Below, piece by piece: positions 8,198-15,215 of a stretch of 64,000 bases of DNA. Under the pieces are notes generated by a model. That model made no database searches and had not been told where the DNA came from. It was given only the letters and a program-made list of their open reading frames with translations. The first letter of the stretch is position 1. The number at the start of each line of letters is the position of its first letter. The position numbers and the translations under genes are program-made. Source of the DNA: Streptomyces ardesiacus (lineage in GTDB: Bacteria; Actinomycetota; Actinomycetes; Streptomycetales; Streptomycetaceae); NCBI RefSeq assembly GCF_003112575.1, contig NZ_BEWC01000010.1, forward strand, positions 124,001 to 188,000, in the 5' to 3' direction.

Positions 8198-8952
8198 GCG
8201 GGGTTCCTCCCGGCCGTGCTTGCAGATGCGTGAGCGGTGTTCTCGGTCGCGCGCGCCGTGTCCGGCGCGTGCGAAGTCTTCGGAATGAACGTGGTGCAGA
8301 CGCCGTCGCCGTGCGCGATGGTCGCGAGCCGCTGTACATGCGTACCGAGCAGCTCGGCGAAAAATTCCGTCTCCGCCTCGCACAGCTGCGGAAACTGCTC
8401 CGCGACGTGGGCGACCGGGCAGTGGTGCTGGCACAGCTGCTCGCCCTGCTGGGGGTGGGGCGCGCTCCGCGCGGTAGCAGCGTACCCGTCCTCGGTCAGG
8501 GCCTTGGCCAGCGCTTCCGCCCGCTTGTCGGCGGGAACGGACTCGACGGCCTTGCGGTACGCGCCCGACTGGGCGGCGATCCGGGCGCGGGCGAAGGCGG
8601 CGATCGCCTGCTCCCCGCCCTGCTGCTCGGCGATCCAGCGCAGGGCGTCGGCGGCCAGCTTGTCGTACGACTGGTCGAAGGCGTCCCGGCCGCAGGCGGT
8701 GAGCGCGAAGACCTTGGCGGGGCGCCCGCGCGTGCGCGCGCCGTAGACCCGCTGCTCGCGGGCCTCGACCACGTCGTCGGCGACCAGGGCGTCCAGATGG
8801 CGCCGGACGGCGGCCTGGGTCAGGCCCAGGCGACCGGCGAGCTCGGCGACGGTCGACGGCCCGTGGTCCAGGATGGAGCGCGCGACGCGGTTGCGGGTGG
8901 ACCGCTCACCGGTCGCGAGTTCCTCCTGCGGAGCCTCACCGACGTTTTTCAC
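8194..8952 (-). CDS. sufR: SufR Fe-S cluster-sensing repressor of the suf operon
   Basis: A 252-aa winged-helix regulator. The N-terminal HTH (VARSILDHGPSTVAELAGRL, QAAVRRHLDALV) is followed by a sensor domain with Cys174, Cys178 and Cys191 (LCQHHCPVAH, PQLCEAE), the C-X3-C-X12-C cluster-binding arrangement of actinobacterial SufR. I choose the GTG at 8952: it lies directly after a CAAC-N6-GTTG dyad and 6 nt after a -10, so translation is probably leaderless. A longer frame beginning with TTG at 8988 would start inside the -35. First gene of the operon, coupled to sufB; it likely represses the whole operon when its cluster is bound (family knowledge). Confidence 0.92.
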   Translation of the reverse strand: MKNVGEAPQEELATGERSTRNRVARSILDHGPSTVAELAGRLGLTQAAVRRHLDALVADDVVEAREQRVYGARTRGRPAKVFALTACGRDAFDQSYDKLAADALRWIAEQQGGEQAIAAFARARIAAQSGAYRKAVESVPADKRAEALAKALTEDGYAATARSAPHPQQGEQLCQHHCPVAHVAEQFPQLCEAETEFFAELLGTHVQRLATIAHGDGVCTTFIPKTSHAPDTARATENTAHASASTAGRNPA

Positions 8953-8965
8953 AACGCCATTGTTG
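8952..8965. promoter_or_regulatory. SufR operator, CAAC-N6-GTTG
   Basis: A 14-bp palindrome, CAAC-GCCATT-GTTG, touches the sufR GTG and overlaps the presumed -10. From memory it matches the CAAC-N6-GTTG motif reported for Streptomyces SufR. The position is ideal for steric repression and autoregulation. Confidence 0.78.
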
Positions 8966-8988
8966 CGTAATTCCTCGGGACCGGGCAA
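8959..8988 (-). promoter_or_regulatory. suf operon promoter
   Basis: On the minus strand a -35 TTGCCC (8983-8988) and a -10 AACAAT (8959-8964) are separated by 18 bp. The -10 ends 6 nt before the GTG of sufR, predicting a leaderless message. Confidence 0.55.
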
Positions 8989-9019
8989 GCCGCGTCCGGA
9001 TCACCGGACGGTGCCCTGC

Positions 9020-9044
9020 GTCACTTAGGCATACCTAACGTGAC
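9020..9044. promoter_or_regulatory. Iron-box-like dyad upstream of the suf operon
   Basis: TTAGG-CATA-CCTAA (9025-9038), flanked by GTCAC/GTGAC arms. The 14-bp core matches 12 of 14 positions of one half of the DtxR/IdeR/DmdR iron-box consensus (TTAGGCTAACCTAA), but the outer TTAGG of the full 19-bp box is missing. It lies 73-86 bp upstream of sufR and 86-99 bp upstream of the divergent acetyltransferase gene. Confidence 0.35.
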
Positions 9045-9123
9045 CTGCGGAAACGATCTCCGGGTGATCGGCCGCGGGACAAACCGCTGGCGTCCGCGCC
9101 CGCCTTCCGGAACACTCCCCCGC

Positions 9124-9912
9124 ATGCCCGCACCCCCTCCGACCGGCCCACTCGTCACCCGCGGCACGCTCGCCGCCGGGCTGCGCGACCTGGGGGTGCG
9201 CACCGGCGACACCCTCCTCGCGCACTCCTCCCTCAGCTCCCTCGGCTGGGTCTGCGGAGGCCCCGTCGCGGTCGTCCAGGCACTCCTCGACGTCCTCGGT
9301 CCGGACGGCACCCTGGTGGTCCCGACCCAGACCGGCGACCTCTCCGACCCGGCCCTGTGGACCAGTCCGCCGGTGCCCGAGGAGTGGTGGGAGACCGTGC
9401 GCGCGGCGACGCCCCCGTACGACCCGCTGATCACGCCCTCGCGCGGGGTCGGGGTGGTCCCGGAGACGGTGCGCACCTGGCCCGGTGCCCGGCGCAGCGC
9501 CCATCCGCAGACCTCCTTCGCGGCTCTCGGCGCCCGCGCCGACGAGGTGGTCGCCGGCCACGCGAGGGACTGCCGGCTGGGCGAGCGCAGCCCGCTGGCC
9601 GCACTGGAGCGGCTGGACGCCCGGGTCCTGCTGCTCGGCGCGGGCTACGACGCCTGCACCGCCTTCCATCTCGCCGAGTACCGGATCCCCGCCCCGCTGG
9701 TGGAGGTGGGGCGCCCGGGACCGGTGGGCTGGGAGCGGGTGACCGAGGTGTCGATCACGTCGGAGCGCTTCGCTGAACTGGGCCACGACTTCGAGCGGGA
9801 CCGGCCCGTCCTGCGCGGCAGGATCGGCGCGGCCGACGCACGCCTGTTCCCGTTGCCGGACGCGGTCGCCTACGCCGAGCGGTGGCTGCCCGTCCACCGC
9901 CCCCGCGAGTGA
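9124..9912 (+). CDS. AAC(3)-family aminoglycoside N3-acetyltransferase-like protein
   Basis: A 262-aa member of the AAC(3)/YokD fold. Visible features are the N-terminal GDTLLAHSSLSSLGWVCGG acetyl-CoA region, GTLVVPTQTGDLSDP, the RSAHPQTSFAALG block with the conserved His, and LLLGAGYDACTAFHLAEY. The family acetylates the 3-amino group of 2-deoxystreptamine antibiotics using acetyl-CoA, but chromosomal homologues may act on other amines. It is divergent from the suf operon. The ATG at 9124 was chosen because an in-frame ATG 84 nt upstream would put an unrelated basic extension before the conserved domain. No antibiotic cluster is nearby. Confidence 0.82.
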   Translation: MPAPPPTGPLVTRGTLAAGLRDLGVRTGDTLLAHSSLSSLGWVCGGPVAVVQALLDVLGPDGTLVVPTQTGDLSDPALWTSPPVPEEWWETVRAATPPYDPLITPSRGVGVVPETVRTWPGARRSAHPQTSFAALGARADEVVAGHARDCRLGERSPLAALERLDARVLLLGAGYDACTAFHLAEYRIPAPLVEVGRPGPVGWERVTEVSITSERFAELGHDFERDRPVLRGRIGAADARLFPLPDAVAYAERWLPVHRPRE

Positions 9913-9974
9913 GCCCCGTCCCCGGTGCGAGCGGGTTTTCCACACCCCCGCGCCCGCCCGGCCGTCCGTCTCCC

Positions 9975-9980
9975 TAAACT
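9975..9980 (+). promoter_or_regulatory. Putative -10 of the ABC transporter operon
   Basis: TAAACT lies 8 nt before the ATG at 9989, suggesting a leaderless or nearly leaderless transcript. No clear -35 is seen. Confidence 0.4.
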
Positions 9981-9988
9981 CGTGACTC

Positions 9989-10912
9989 ATGCGAAGCGAG
10001 CCCGTGCTCCAGGTCCAGGCCCTGGTGAAGCGGTACGGCACGAAGACCGCGGTGAACGGCCTCGACCTGGTGGCCCGCACGGGTGTCACCGCCGTGCTCG
10101 GCCCCAACGGGGCGGGCAAGACGACCACCGTCGAGACCTGCGAGGGGTACCGCAGACCGGACTCCGGCACGGTGCGCGTGCTCGGCCTCGACCCGGTGGG
10201 CCAGGGCGCCGAGCTGCGCCCTCGGATCGGCGTCATGCTCCAGTCCGGCGGCGTCTACTCCGGCGCCCGCGCGGACGAGATGCTGCGCCACGTGGCGAAG
10301 CTGCACGCCCATCCGCTGGACGTCGACGCGCTGATCGAGCGGCTCGGTCTCGGCTCGTGCGGCCGCACCACGTACCGCAGGCTCTCGGGCGGACAGCAGC
10401 AGCGGCTCGCCCTCGCGATGGCCGTGGTGGGCCGCCCGGAGCTGGTCTTCCTCGACGAGCCGACCGCCGGCCTCGACCCGCAGGCCCGCCGCGCCACCTG
10501 GGACCTCGTACGGGACCTGCGCGGCGACGGTGTCTCGGTGATCCTCACCACGCACCACATGGACGAGGCCGAGCAACTGGCCGACGACGTCGCCATCGTC
10601 GACGCCGGCCGGGTCGTCGCCCACGGCTCCCCGGAGGAGCTGTGCCGCGGCGGCGCCGAGAACACCCTGCGGTTCACGGGCCGGCCGGGACTGGACCTCG
10701 CGTCCCTGCTCAAGGCGCTGCCCCCGGACTCCTCGGCCGCCGAGCCGACGCCGGGCTCCTACCGGGTCAACGGCGGCATCGACCCGCAACTGCTGGCGAC
10801 GGTGACCTCCTGGTGCGCCCAGCACGGGGTGATGCCCGACCGGATCTCGGTGGAGCGGCACACACTGGAGGACGTCTTTCTGGAGCTGACGGGCAAGGAG
10901 CTGCGCGGGTGA
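9989..10912 (+). CDS. ABC transporter ATP-binding protein
   Basis: A 307-aa ATPase of the drug/antibiotic-exporter type (DrrA-like). Walker A GPNGAGKT at residues 38-45, signature LSGGQQQRLALAM, Walker B LVFLDEPTAGLDPQ and switch His LTTHHMDEAE; a C-terminal extension of about 90 residues is typical of the group. GTGA overlap couples it to the permease gene. The pair lies next to ctaA, a linkage also seen in mycobacteria beside suf (from memory). The substrate is unknown. Confidence 0.9.
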   Translation: MRSEPVLQVQALVKRYGTKTAVNGLDLVARTGVTAVLGPNGAGKTTTVETCEGYRRPDSGTVRVLGLDPVGQGAELRPRIGVMLQSGGVYSGARADEMLRHVAKLHAHPLDVDALIERLGLGSCGRTTYRRLSGGQQQRLALAMAVVGRPELVFLDEPTAGLDPQARRATWDLVRDLRGDGVSVILTTHHMDEAEQLADDVAIVDAGRVVAHGSPEELCRGGAENTLRFTGRPGLDLASLLKALPPDSSAAEPTPGSYRVNGGIDPQLLATVTSWCAQHGVMPDRISVERHTLEDVFLELTGKELRG

Positions 10913-11718
10913 CCACGACCACAGGGACGCCGGGCGACACGGGAACGCCCGGGGCCGCGGGCACGTACGCGCCACGGCCCGGCGCCGCACCGCTCGGGCG
11001 CATGATCGCGGCGCAGGCCGTGCTCGAGACCAAGATGCTGCTGCGCAACGGCGAACAGCTGCTGCTGACGGTGATCATCCCGACGCTGCTGCTCGTGCTG
11101 TTCAGCTCCGTGGACATCATCGACACCGGCGCCGCAGAGGCGGTCGACTTCCTCGCCCCCGGCGTCCTCGCGCTCGCGGTGATGTCGACGGCGTTCACCG
11201 GGCAGGCCATCGCCACCGGCTTCGAGCGCCGGTACGGGGTGCTGAAGCGGCTGGCCTCCTCCCCCCTGCCGCGCTGGGCCCTGATGACGGCGAAGACCGC
11301 GTCGGTGCTGGTCACCGAGGTGCTGCAGATCGTGCTGCTGACCGTGATCGCCCTCGCGCTGGGCTGGTCGCCGCACGGGAACCCGGCGGCCGTGCTGCTC
11401 CTCCTGGTCCTCGGCACCGCCGCCTTCTCCGGGCTCGGGCTGCTGATGGCGGGCACGCTGAAGGCGGAGGCCACGCTCGCCGCCGCCAACCTGGTCTTCC
11501 TGCTGCTCCTGGTGGGCGGCGGAGTGATCGTGCCGCTGGACAGGTTCCCGGACGCGGCGCAGAGCGTGCTGGGGCTGCTGCCGATCTCCGCCCTGTCGGA
11601 CGGGCTGCGCGACGTGCTCCAGCAGGGCGCCTCGATGCCCTGGGGCGACCTGGGCATCCTCGCCGTGTGGTCGGTCGTGGGACTCGCGGCCGCCGGGAAG
11701 TTCTTCCGCTGGGAGTAG
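10909..11718 (+). CDS. ABC-2 type transporter permease
   Basis: A 269-aa integral membrane protein with about six helices (for example LLLTVIIPTLLLVLFSSV, FLAPGVLALAVMSTAFTGQ, LLLLVLGTAAFSGLGLLMAG). The FERRYGVLKRLASSPLPRW cytoplasmic segment is typical of ABC-2 exporters. The first 35 residues are Thr/Gly/Pro-rich and disordered. It begins with GTG overlapping the ATPase stop by 4 nt, so the two form one exporter. ctaA follows 74 nt later with its own apparent promoter. Confidence 0.88.
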   Translation: MTTTTGTPGDTGTPGAAGTYAPRPGAAPLGRMIAAQAVLETKMLLRNGEQLLLTVIIPTLLLVLFSSVDIIDTGAAEAVDFLAPGVLALAVMSTAFTGQAIATGFERRYGVLKRLASSPLPRWALMTAKTASVLVTEVLQIVLLTVIALALGWSPHGNPAAVLLLLVLGTAAFSGLGLLMAGTLKAEATLAAANLVFLLLLVGGGVIVPLDRFPDAAQSVLGLLPISALSDGLRDVLQQGASMPWGDLGILAVWSVVGLAAAGKFFRWE

Positions 11719-11779
11719 GAACACATGCCGGACCCGGGCTTCAGGACGACCCTCGTGAAAGCGTGCACAAGCGGGCGCC

Positions 11780-11785
11780 TACGAT
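11780..11785 (+). promoter_or_regulatory. Putative -10 for leaderless ctaA
   Basis: TACGAT lies 7 nt before the GTG at 11793. This spacing favours that GTG over the nearby in-frame ATG at 11784, which lies within the hexamer. Confidence 0.4.
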
Positions 11786-11792
11786 GGACGGC

Positions 11793-12806
11793 GTGCCAAA
11801 CGTGACCCGCGCCGACGCCGCAGCCGCCGTGCGCAATCCGCTCGCCTTCATCGCCGCGCGCTGGACCCCGGCCCCCCGGACGGTCCAGCGGGCGGCCCTC
11901 GCGCCTCTCGTGATGTCCGTGGTCATCGTCGTCACCGGCGGCGCCGTCCGGCTCACCGGCTCCGGTCTCGGCTGTCCGACCTGGCCCAAGTGCACCGACG
12001 ACTCGCTCACCACCACGAGCGAGATGGGCTTCCACGGCGTCATCGAGTTCGGCAACCGCATGCTGACCTACGTGCTGTGCGCCGCGGTCGGCTGGGCGAT
12101 CATCGCGGCACGCTCGCAGAAGCCCTACCGGCGCAGCCTCACCCTGCTGGGGTGGGCGCAGTTCTGGGTGGTGATGAGCAACGCGGTGCTCGGCGGCATC
12201 GTCGTGCTCGTCGGCCTCAACCCGTACACGGTCGCGGCCCACTTCGTGGCCACGACCGTGCTCCTCGCCCTGGCCACGGTGATGTGGCAGCGCACCCGGG
12301 AGGGCGACACGGCACCGCGCCCGCTGGTCGGCAGGTCCGTGCAGCAGCTGGTGTGGGTGATGGTCGTCGTCTCCGCGCTGCTGATCCTGGTCGGCACCGT
12401 GGTCACCGGCGCGGGACCGCACGCGGGTGACTCCAGTGACGTACCGCGCATGCCGGTCGACTGGGAGACGATCAGCAAGGCCCACGCCGTCCTGGCGTGG
12501 ATCGTGGTGACGCTGGCCTTCGCCCTGTGGTTCGTGCTGAAGGCGGTCGACGCGCCCAAGGGCCCGCTGGCGCGCACCCGGGACCTGTTCCTGGTGCTGC
12601 TGGCGCAGGGGGCCATCGGCTATGTCCAGTACTTCACCGACCTGCCCGAGGTGCTGGTCGGCCTGCACATGTTCGGCTCGTGCGTGATGTGGATCGCGGT
12701 GCTGCGCGTGCTGCTGTCGCTGCGCGAGCGGCCCGAGGAGACGGTGTCCGGGTTGCCCGCTCAGGAGTACGACGCCACCAGCGTGTCGATGGCCGGGCCC
12801 AGGTAG
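11793..12806 (+). CDS. ctaA: Heme A synthase (COX15/CtaA)
   Basis: A 337-aa polytopic membrane enzyme that oxidises heme O to heme A for aa3-type cytochrome oxidase. CtaA features include the cysteine pair in GLGCPTWPKC (Cys61, Cys67) and His-bearing helices: HGVIEFGNRM (His81), VAAHFVATT (His150), SKAHAVLAW and GLHMFGSC. Eight hydrophobic helices are evident. Its partner heme O synthase, ctaB, is 2.4 kb away. The last 46 nt overlap the convergent nucleotidyltransferase gene. The start could be the ATG 9 nt earlier. Confidence 0.9.
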   Translation: MPNVTRADAAAAVRNPLAFIAARWTPAPRTVQRAALAPLVMSVVIVVTGGAVRLTGSGLGCPTWPKCTDDSLTTTSEMGFHGVIEFGNRMLTYVLCAAVGWAIIAARSQKPYRRSLTLLGWAQFWVVMSNAVLGGIVVLVGLNPYTVAAHFVATTVLLALATVMWQRTREGDTAPRPLVGRSVQQLVWVMVVVSALLILVGTVVTGAGPHAGDSSDVPRMPVDWETISKAHAVLAWIVVTLAFALWFVLKAVDAPKGPLARTRDLFLVLLAQGAIGYVQYFTDLPEVLVGLHMFGSCVMWIAVLRVLLSLRERPEETVSGLPAQEYDATSVSMAGPR

Positions 12807-13540
12807 CTCCGGGTCAGCTCGGCGCGGCGGGCGGTCCACTCCGCCGTGGCCGCGGGCCGCGTGCCGTTCCCGTACCGCCGCTCGGCGACGTCCTCGACGA
12901 CCTCGCCGGGCGCGCCGAGCGCGGGCAGTTCCTCCAGGGCCTCCCGCTTGGTGATCAGGCGGCCCTCGCGCAGCGTGACGGTGGCGCGGGCGAAGGTGAG
13001 CAGGCCCAGGTCGACCCAGACGTCCTGCCGCCACAGCTCCGCCCTGCGCACGTGCGGCCGCCAGAAGTCCCGCTGGTCGCGGACGACGAACCCGGCCAGC
13101 TCCGGGTCCGCCACCGGCGGCAGCAGCTGCCCCGGCGACTCGCCGTGCAGGACGCGGCCGAAGCTGCGGAGTTCACGCCGGGTGACCGGGGTGACCGTCC
13201 GCCTGAAGAGCTGCTGGTGGGCCCAGGTCGGATGCCGCCGGTCGGGGTCGGCGACCGTGTCCGGCGACAGGTACGTGCAGTGCAGCAGTCCGGCCAGGGG
13301 TTCGTGGCGCAGCCGGGCGTGGAGCAGCCCGAGCCGCCAGGCCGTGCGGGCCGTGGCCGGCCGGGGCAGGACCGCGATCAGGTCCAGGTCGCTGCGGCCC
13401 TCCTGGTAGTCCCCCGCGCCCAGTGAACCGTGCGCCCACACGGCGACGGGGTCGAGGGGCGTGAGGCCGGTGAGGAAGCGGTCGAGCAGGGCGTCGGTCG
13501 GCATGCGGCCAGTTTCGACGACGCGCTCCGCCGTGTACAC
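12761..13540 (-). CDS. Nucleotidyltransferase-domain protein (aminoglycoside adenylyltransferase-like)
   Basis: A 259-aa protein with a polymerase-beta-type nucleotidyltransferase signature near the N-terminus: WAHGSLGAGDYQEGRSDLDLIAVL, giving the G-S and D-x-D metal site. An alpha-helical C-terminal domain (TKREALEELPALG) resembles ANT/streptomycin-adenylyltransferase-like families. The GTG at 13540 has GGAG 6 nt upstream and lies 3 nt after the amidohydrolase stop, so it is preferred over the ATG at 13504. Its 3' end overlaps ctaA. The substrate cannot be inferred. Confidence 0.8.
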   Translation of the reverse strand: MYTAERVVETGRMPTDALLDRFLTGLTPLDPVAVWAHGSLGAGDYQEGRSDLDLIAVLPRPATARTAWRLGLLHARLRHEPLAGLLHCTYLSPDTVADPDRRHPTWAHQQLFRRTVTPVTRRELRSFGRVLHGESPGQLLPPVADPELAGFVVRDQRDFWRPHVRRAELWRQDVWVDLGLLTFARATVTLREGRLITKREALEELPALGAPGEVVEDVAERRYGNGTRPAATAEWTARRAELTRSYLGPAIDTLVASYS

Positions 13541-13543
13541 CCG

Positions 13544-14650
13544 TCACTCCAGCCGGTACACCCGCCCCGCGTTCCCCGAGGCGATCATCCCCGCGACCCG
13601 CTCGGCGTCCCCCGGCGACCACGCCCCCTCGGCCACCCAGGCGCCCAGCACCCGGCCGAGGGCCTCGCGGAACAGCCGGGCGGCGACGACGTGCAGCTCG
13701 GGCAGCCCCTGGGCGCCGCTGGAGAAGAGGATCTTGCCGAAGGGGGCCAGCTCCAGGATCTCCGCGAGGACCGTCGCCGCACGGGCGCCGGTGCGCACCA
13801 GGGCGGCGCCGGAGTCGGCGTAGACGTGCGGGAAGACGCCGGCCAGGTGGGCGGCGTGGCGGTGGTACGGGTAGCCGTGCAGCAGGACCAGGTCGGTGCC
13901 GAGACCGGCGGTGGCCCGCACGAAGTCGGTGAGCAGGACCGGGTCGGTGCGGTCGATGCGCAGGCCCGGTTCGCCCAGCCCCGCGTGCAGTTGGAGCGGC
14001 AGGCCGGAGGCGACGGCGATCCACAGCAGGTGCCGCAGCAGCACCGGGTCGCTCAGTTCCCCGCCGACCTCGCGCCCGGTCAGCCAGCGGGCGGCGGCCC
14101 CGCGCACCTCGCCCGCGCCGGGCGGCTCGGGGGCGAGGGCGAGACCGTGCCGCATCCCGGCGACGGAGGTGAAGGCGACCGCGTCGGCGGCGGCGCCGTG
14201 CACGGCCTCGGCGAGGTTGGCGAGGAAGGACTCGACGGTGCCGGAGGTGTCGGCGACCTGCTCGGCGAGCAGTTCCAGGCGGACGACCTCCCGCGCCTCG
14301 GCGTCCGCGGCCGAGGCCATCTCGGCGGGGCCCGTGAGGTCGCCGGGCAGCCCGGCGTCGACCAGGAAGGTGGTGATGCCGCTGCCGCGCAGCAGCCGGC
14401 GGTCGGCCTCCATGACGCCCAGTTCGCGGCGCCGGGCCAGGTAGCGGGCGGGCGGACAGTGCGGTTCCAGGCCGAGCAGGGGCGGGCACCAGCGGCGTAC
14501 CGCGAAGCCGGTCTGGGTGTCGAAGAGGGTGGTCCCCGGGGCGGGCGGCCCCTCGGTACGGGCGAGCCGGGCCTCGAAGGTGCCGAGACCCAGCTCCGTT
14601 CTCAGGACGCCGTGGCAGTACTGGTCCACCAGGGACGGCGTTTCGATCAT
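13544..14650 (-). CDS. Amidohydrolase-family protein
   Basis: A 368-aa TIM-barrel metal-dependent hydrolase of the amidohydrolase_2 type. Likely barrel motifs are LPLQLHAGLGEPGLRIDRTDP, LVLLHGYPYHRHAAHLAGVFPHVYADSG and GKILFSSGAQGLPELH, supplying His and Asp metal ligands. Similar proteins occur in streptomycetes next to glutamine-synthetase-like or sugar genes, but neither is here. GGGGAG 5 nt before the ATG supports this start over a 49-residue longer frame. It forms a coupled pair with the nucleotidyltransferase. The reaction is unknown. Confidence 0.8.
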   Translation of the reverse strand: MIETPSLVDQYCHGVLRTELGLGTFEARLARTEGPPAPGTTLFDTQTGFAVRRWCPPLLGLEPHCPPARYLARRRELGVMEADRRLLRGSGITTFLVDAGLPGDLTGPAEMASAADAEAREVVRLELLAEQVADTSGTVESFLANLAEAVHGAAADAVAFTSVAGMRHGLALAPEPPGAGEVRGAAARWLTGREVGGELSDPVLLRHLLWIAVASGLPLQLHAGLGEPGLRIDRTDPVLLTDFVRATAGLGTDLVLLHGYPYHRHAAHLAGVFPHVYADSGAALVRTGARAATVLAEILELAPFGKILFSSGAQGLPELHVVAARLFREALGRVLGAWVAEGAWSPGDAERVAGMIASGNAGRVYRLE

Positions 14651-14748
14651 CCGGGCTCCCCGTGCTGGGACCGTGTGCCGCGCGGCTCGTGCGCCTCGCG
14701 GCCCGCGCGCCTCGCGGCTTCCTACGGTCCTAACGGGTGAACCCGGTC

Positions 14749-15117
14749 TCAGGTGTTGCTCGGGCCTCCGAGCTGGAGGCCCGCCATGCGCGACCACTCG
14801 TAGCGGCCCGTGGCGACCTTGGCCGCGAACTCGCCGTCGAACTCCTCGTGGACCGTGATCCCGGAGCGCTCCACGGCCTTCCGCGCCCGCTCGGGGGTCC
14901 GCGCCACGAGGTCGCCCCAGGCGCCGTCCTCACCGACGAGCACGATGCGGGCGCCGCGCTCGCCGAGGTAGGCCACCTGGGCCTCGGCGCCGCCGTGGGC
15001 CTTGGCGAAGGACGCGATCCGCCCGGCCGCCCGGTTCACCTCGTACGCGTCCCACCGCTCGGCCCAGCCGCGCCTGGCGCCGGCCTGCTCCGTGTCCACC
15101 TGCTGCGTGTCTGCCAT
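14749..15117 (-). CDS. Conserved hypothetical protein
   Basis: A 122-aa soluble protein beginning MADTQQVDTEQAG with no signal or membrane segment. The core (RWDAYEVNRAAGRIASFAKA, AQVAYLGERGARIVLVGEDG, ARKAVERSGITVHEEFDG) looks alpha/beta and well ordered; I know of no assigned function. A TAGCAT hexamer 7 nt upstream of the ATG suggests a leaderless transcript. A strong terminator separates it from ctaB upstream. Confidence 0.75.
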   Translation of the reverse strand: MADTQQVDTEQAGARRGWAERWDAYEVNRAAGRIASFAKAHGGAEAQVAYLGERGARIVLVGEDGAWGDLVARTPERARKAVERSGITVHEEFDGEFAAKVATGRYEWSRMAGLQLGGPSNT

Positions 15118-15124
15118 GACCAGG

Positions 15125-15130
15125 ATGCTA
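15125..15130 (-). promoter_or_regulatory. Putative -10 for the leaderless hypothetical gene
   Basis: On the minus strand TAGCAT lies 7 nt before the ATG at 15117, downstream of the ctaB terminator hairpin, so the gene probably has its own promoter. Confidence 0.4.
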
Positions 15131-15151
15131 CCGACGGGTAGATCGAACGGC

Positions 15152-15193
15152 GACGGGCGGGGTGCGTGGCCTTGACCACGCGCCCCGCCCGTC
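15152..15193 (-). terminator. Terminator of ctaB
   Basis: A two-part stem, GACGGGCGGGG + GCGTGG pairing with CCACGC + CCCCGCCCGTC around a CCTTGA loop, lies 22 bp beyond the ctaB stop. Confidence 0.78.
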
Positions 15194-15215
15194 GGACGGC
15201 TCCACCGGAGGGTGC

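Noticed and set aside
8953..8988. A longer SufR starting at TTG 8988
   Set aside because: That codon lies in the -35 hexamer and the extra 12 codons include the operator; the GTG at 8952 fits the leaderless promoter.
9025..9038. A full 19-bp DmdR/IdeR iron box
   Set aside because: Only the inner 14 bp resembles the consensus; the outer arm is GTCAC instead of TTAGG. I kept it only as an iron-box-like dyad.
13173..14489. A 438-codon frame opposite the amidohydrolase
   Set aside because: Arg/Ala/Pro-rich with no motif; the amidohydrolase in another frame on the same strand has ordered sequence and a good ribosome binding site.
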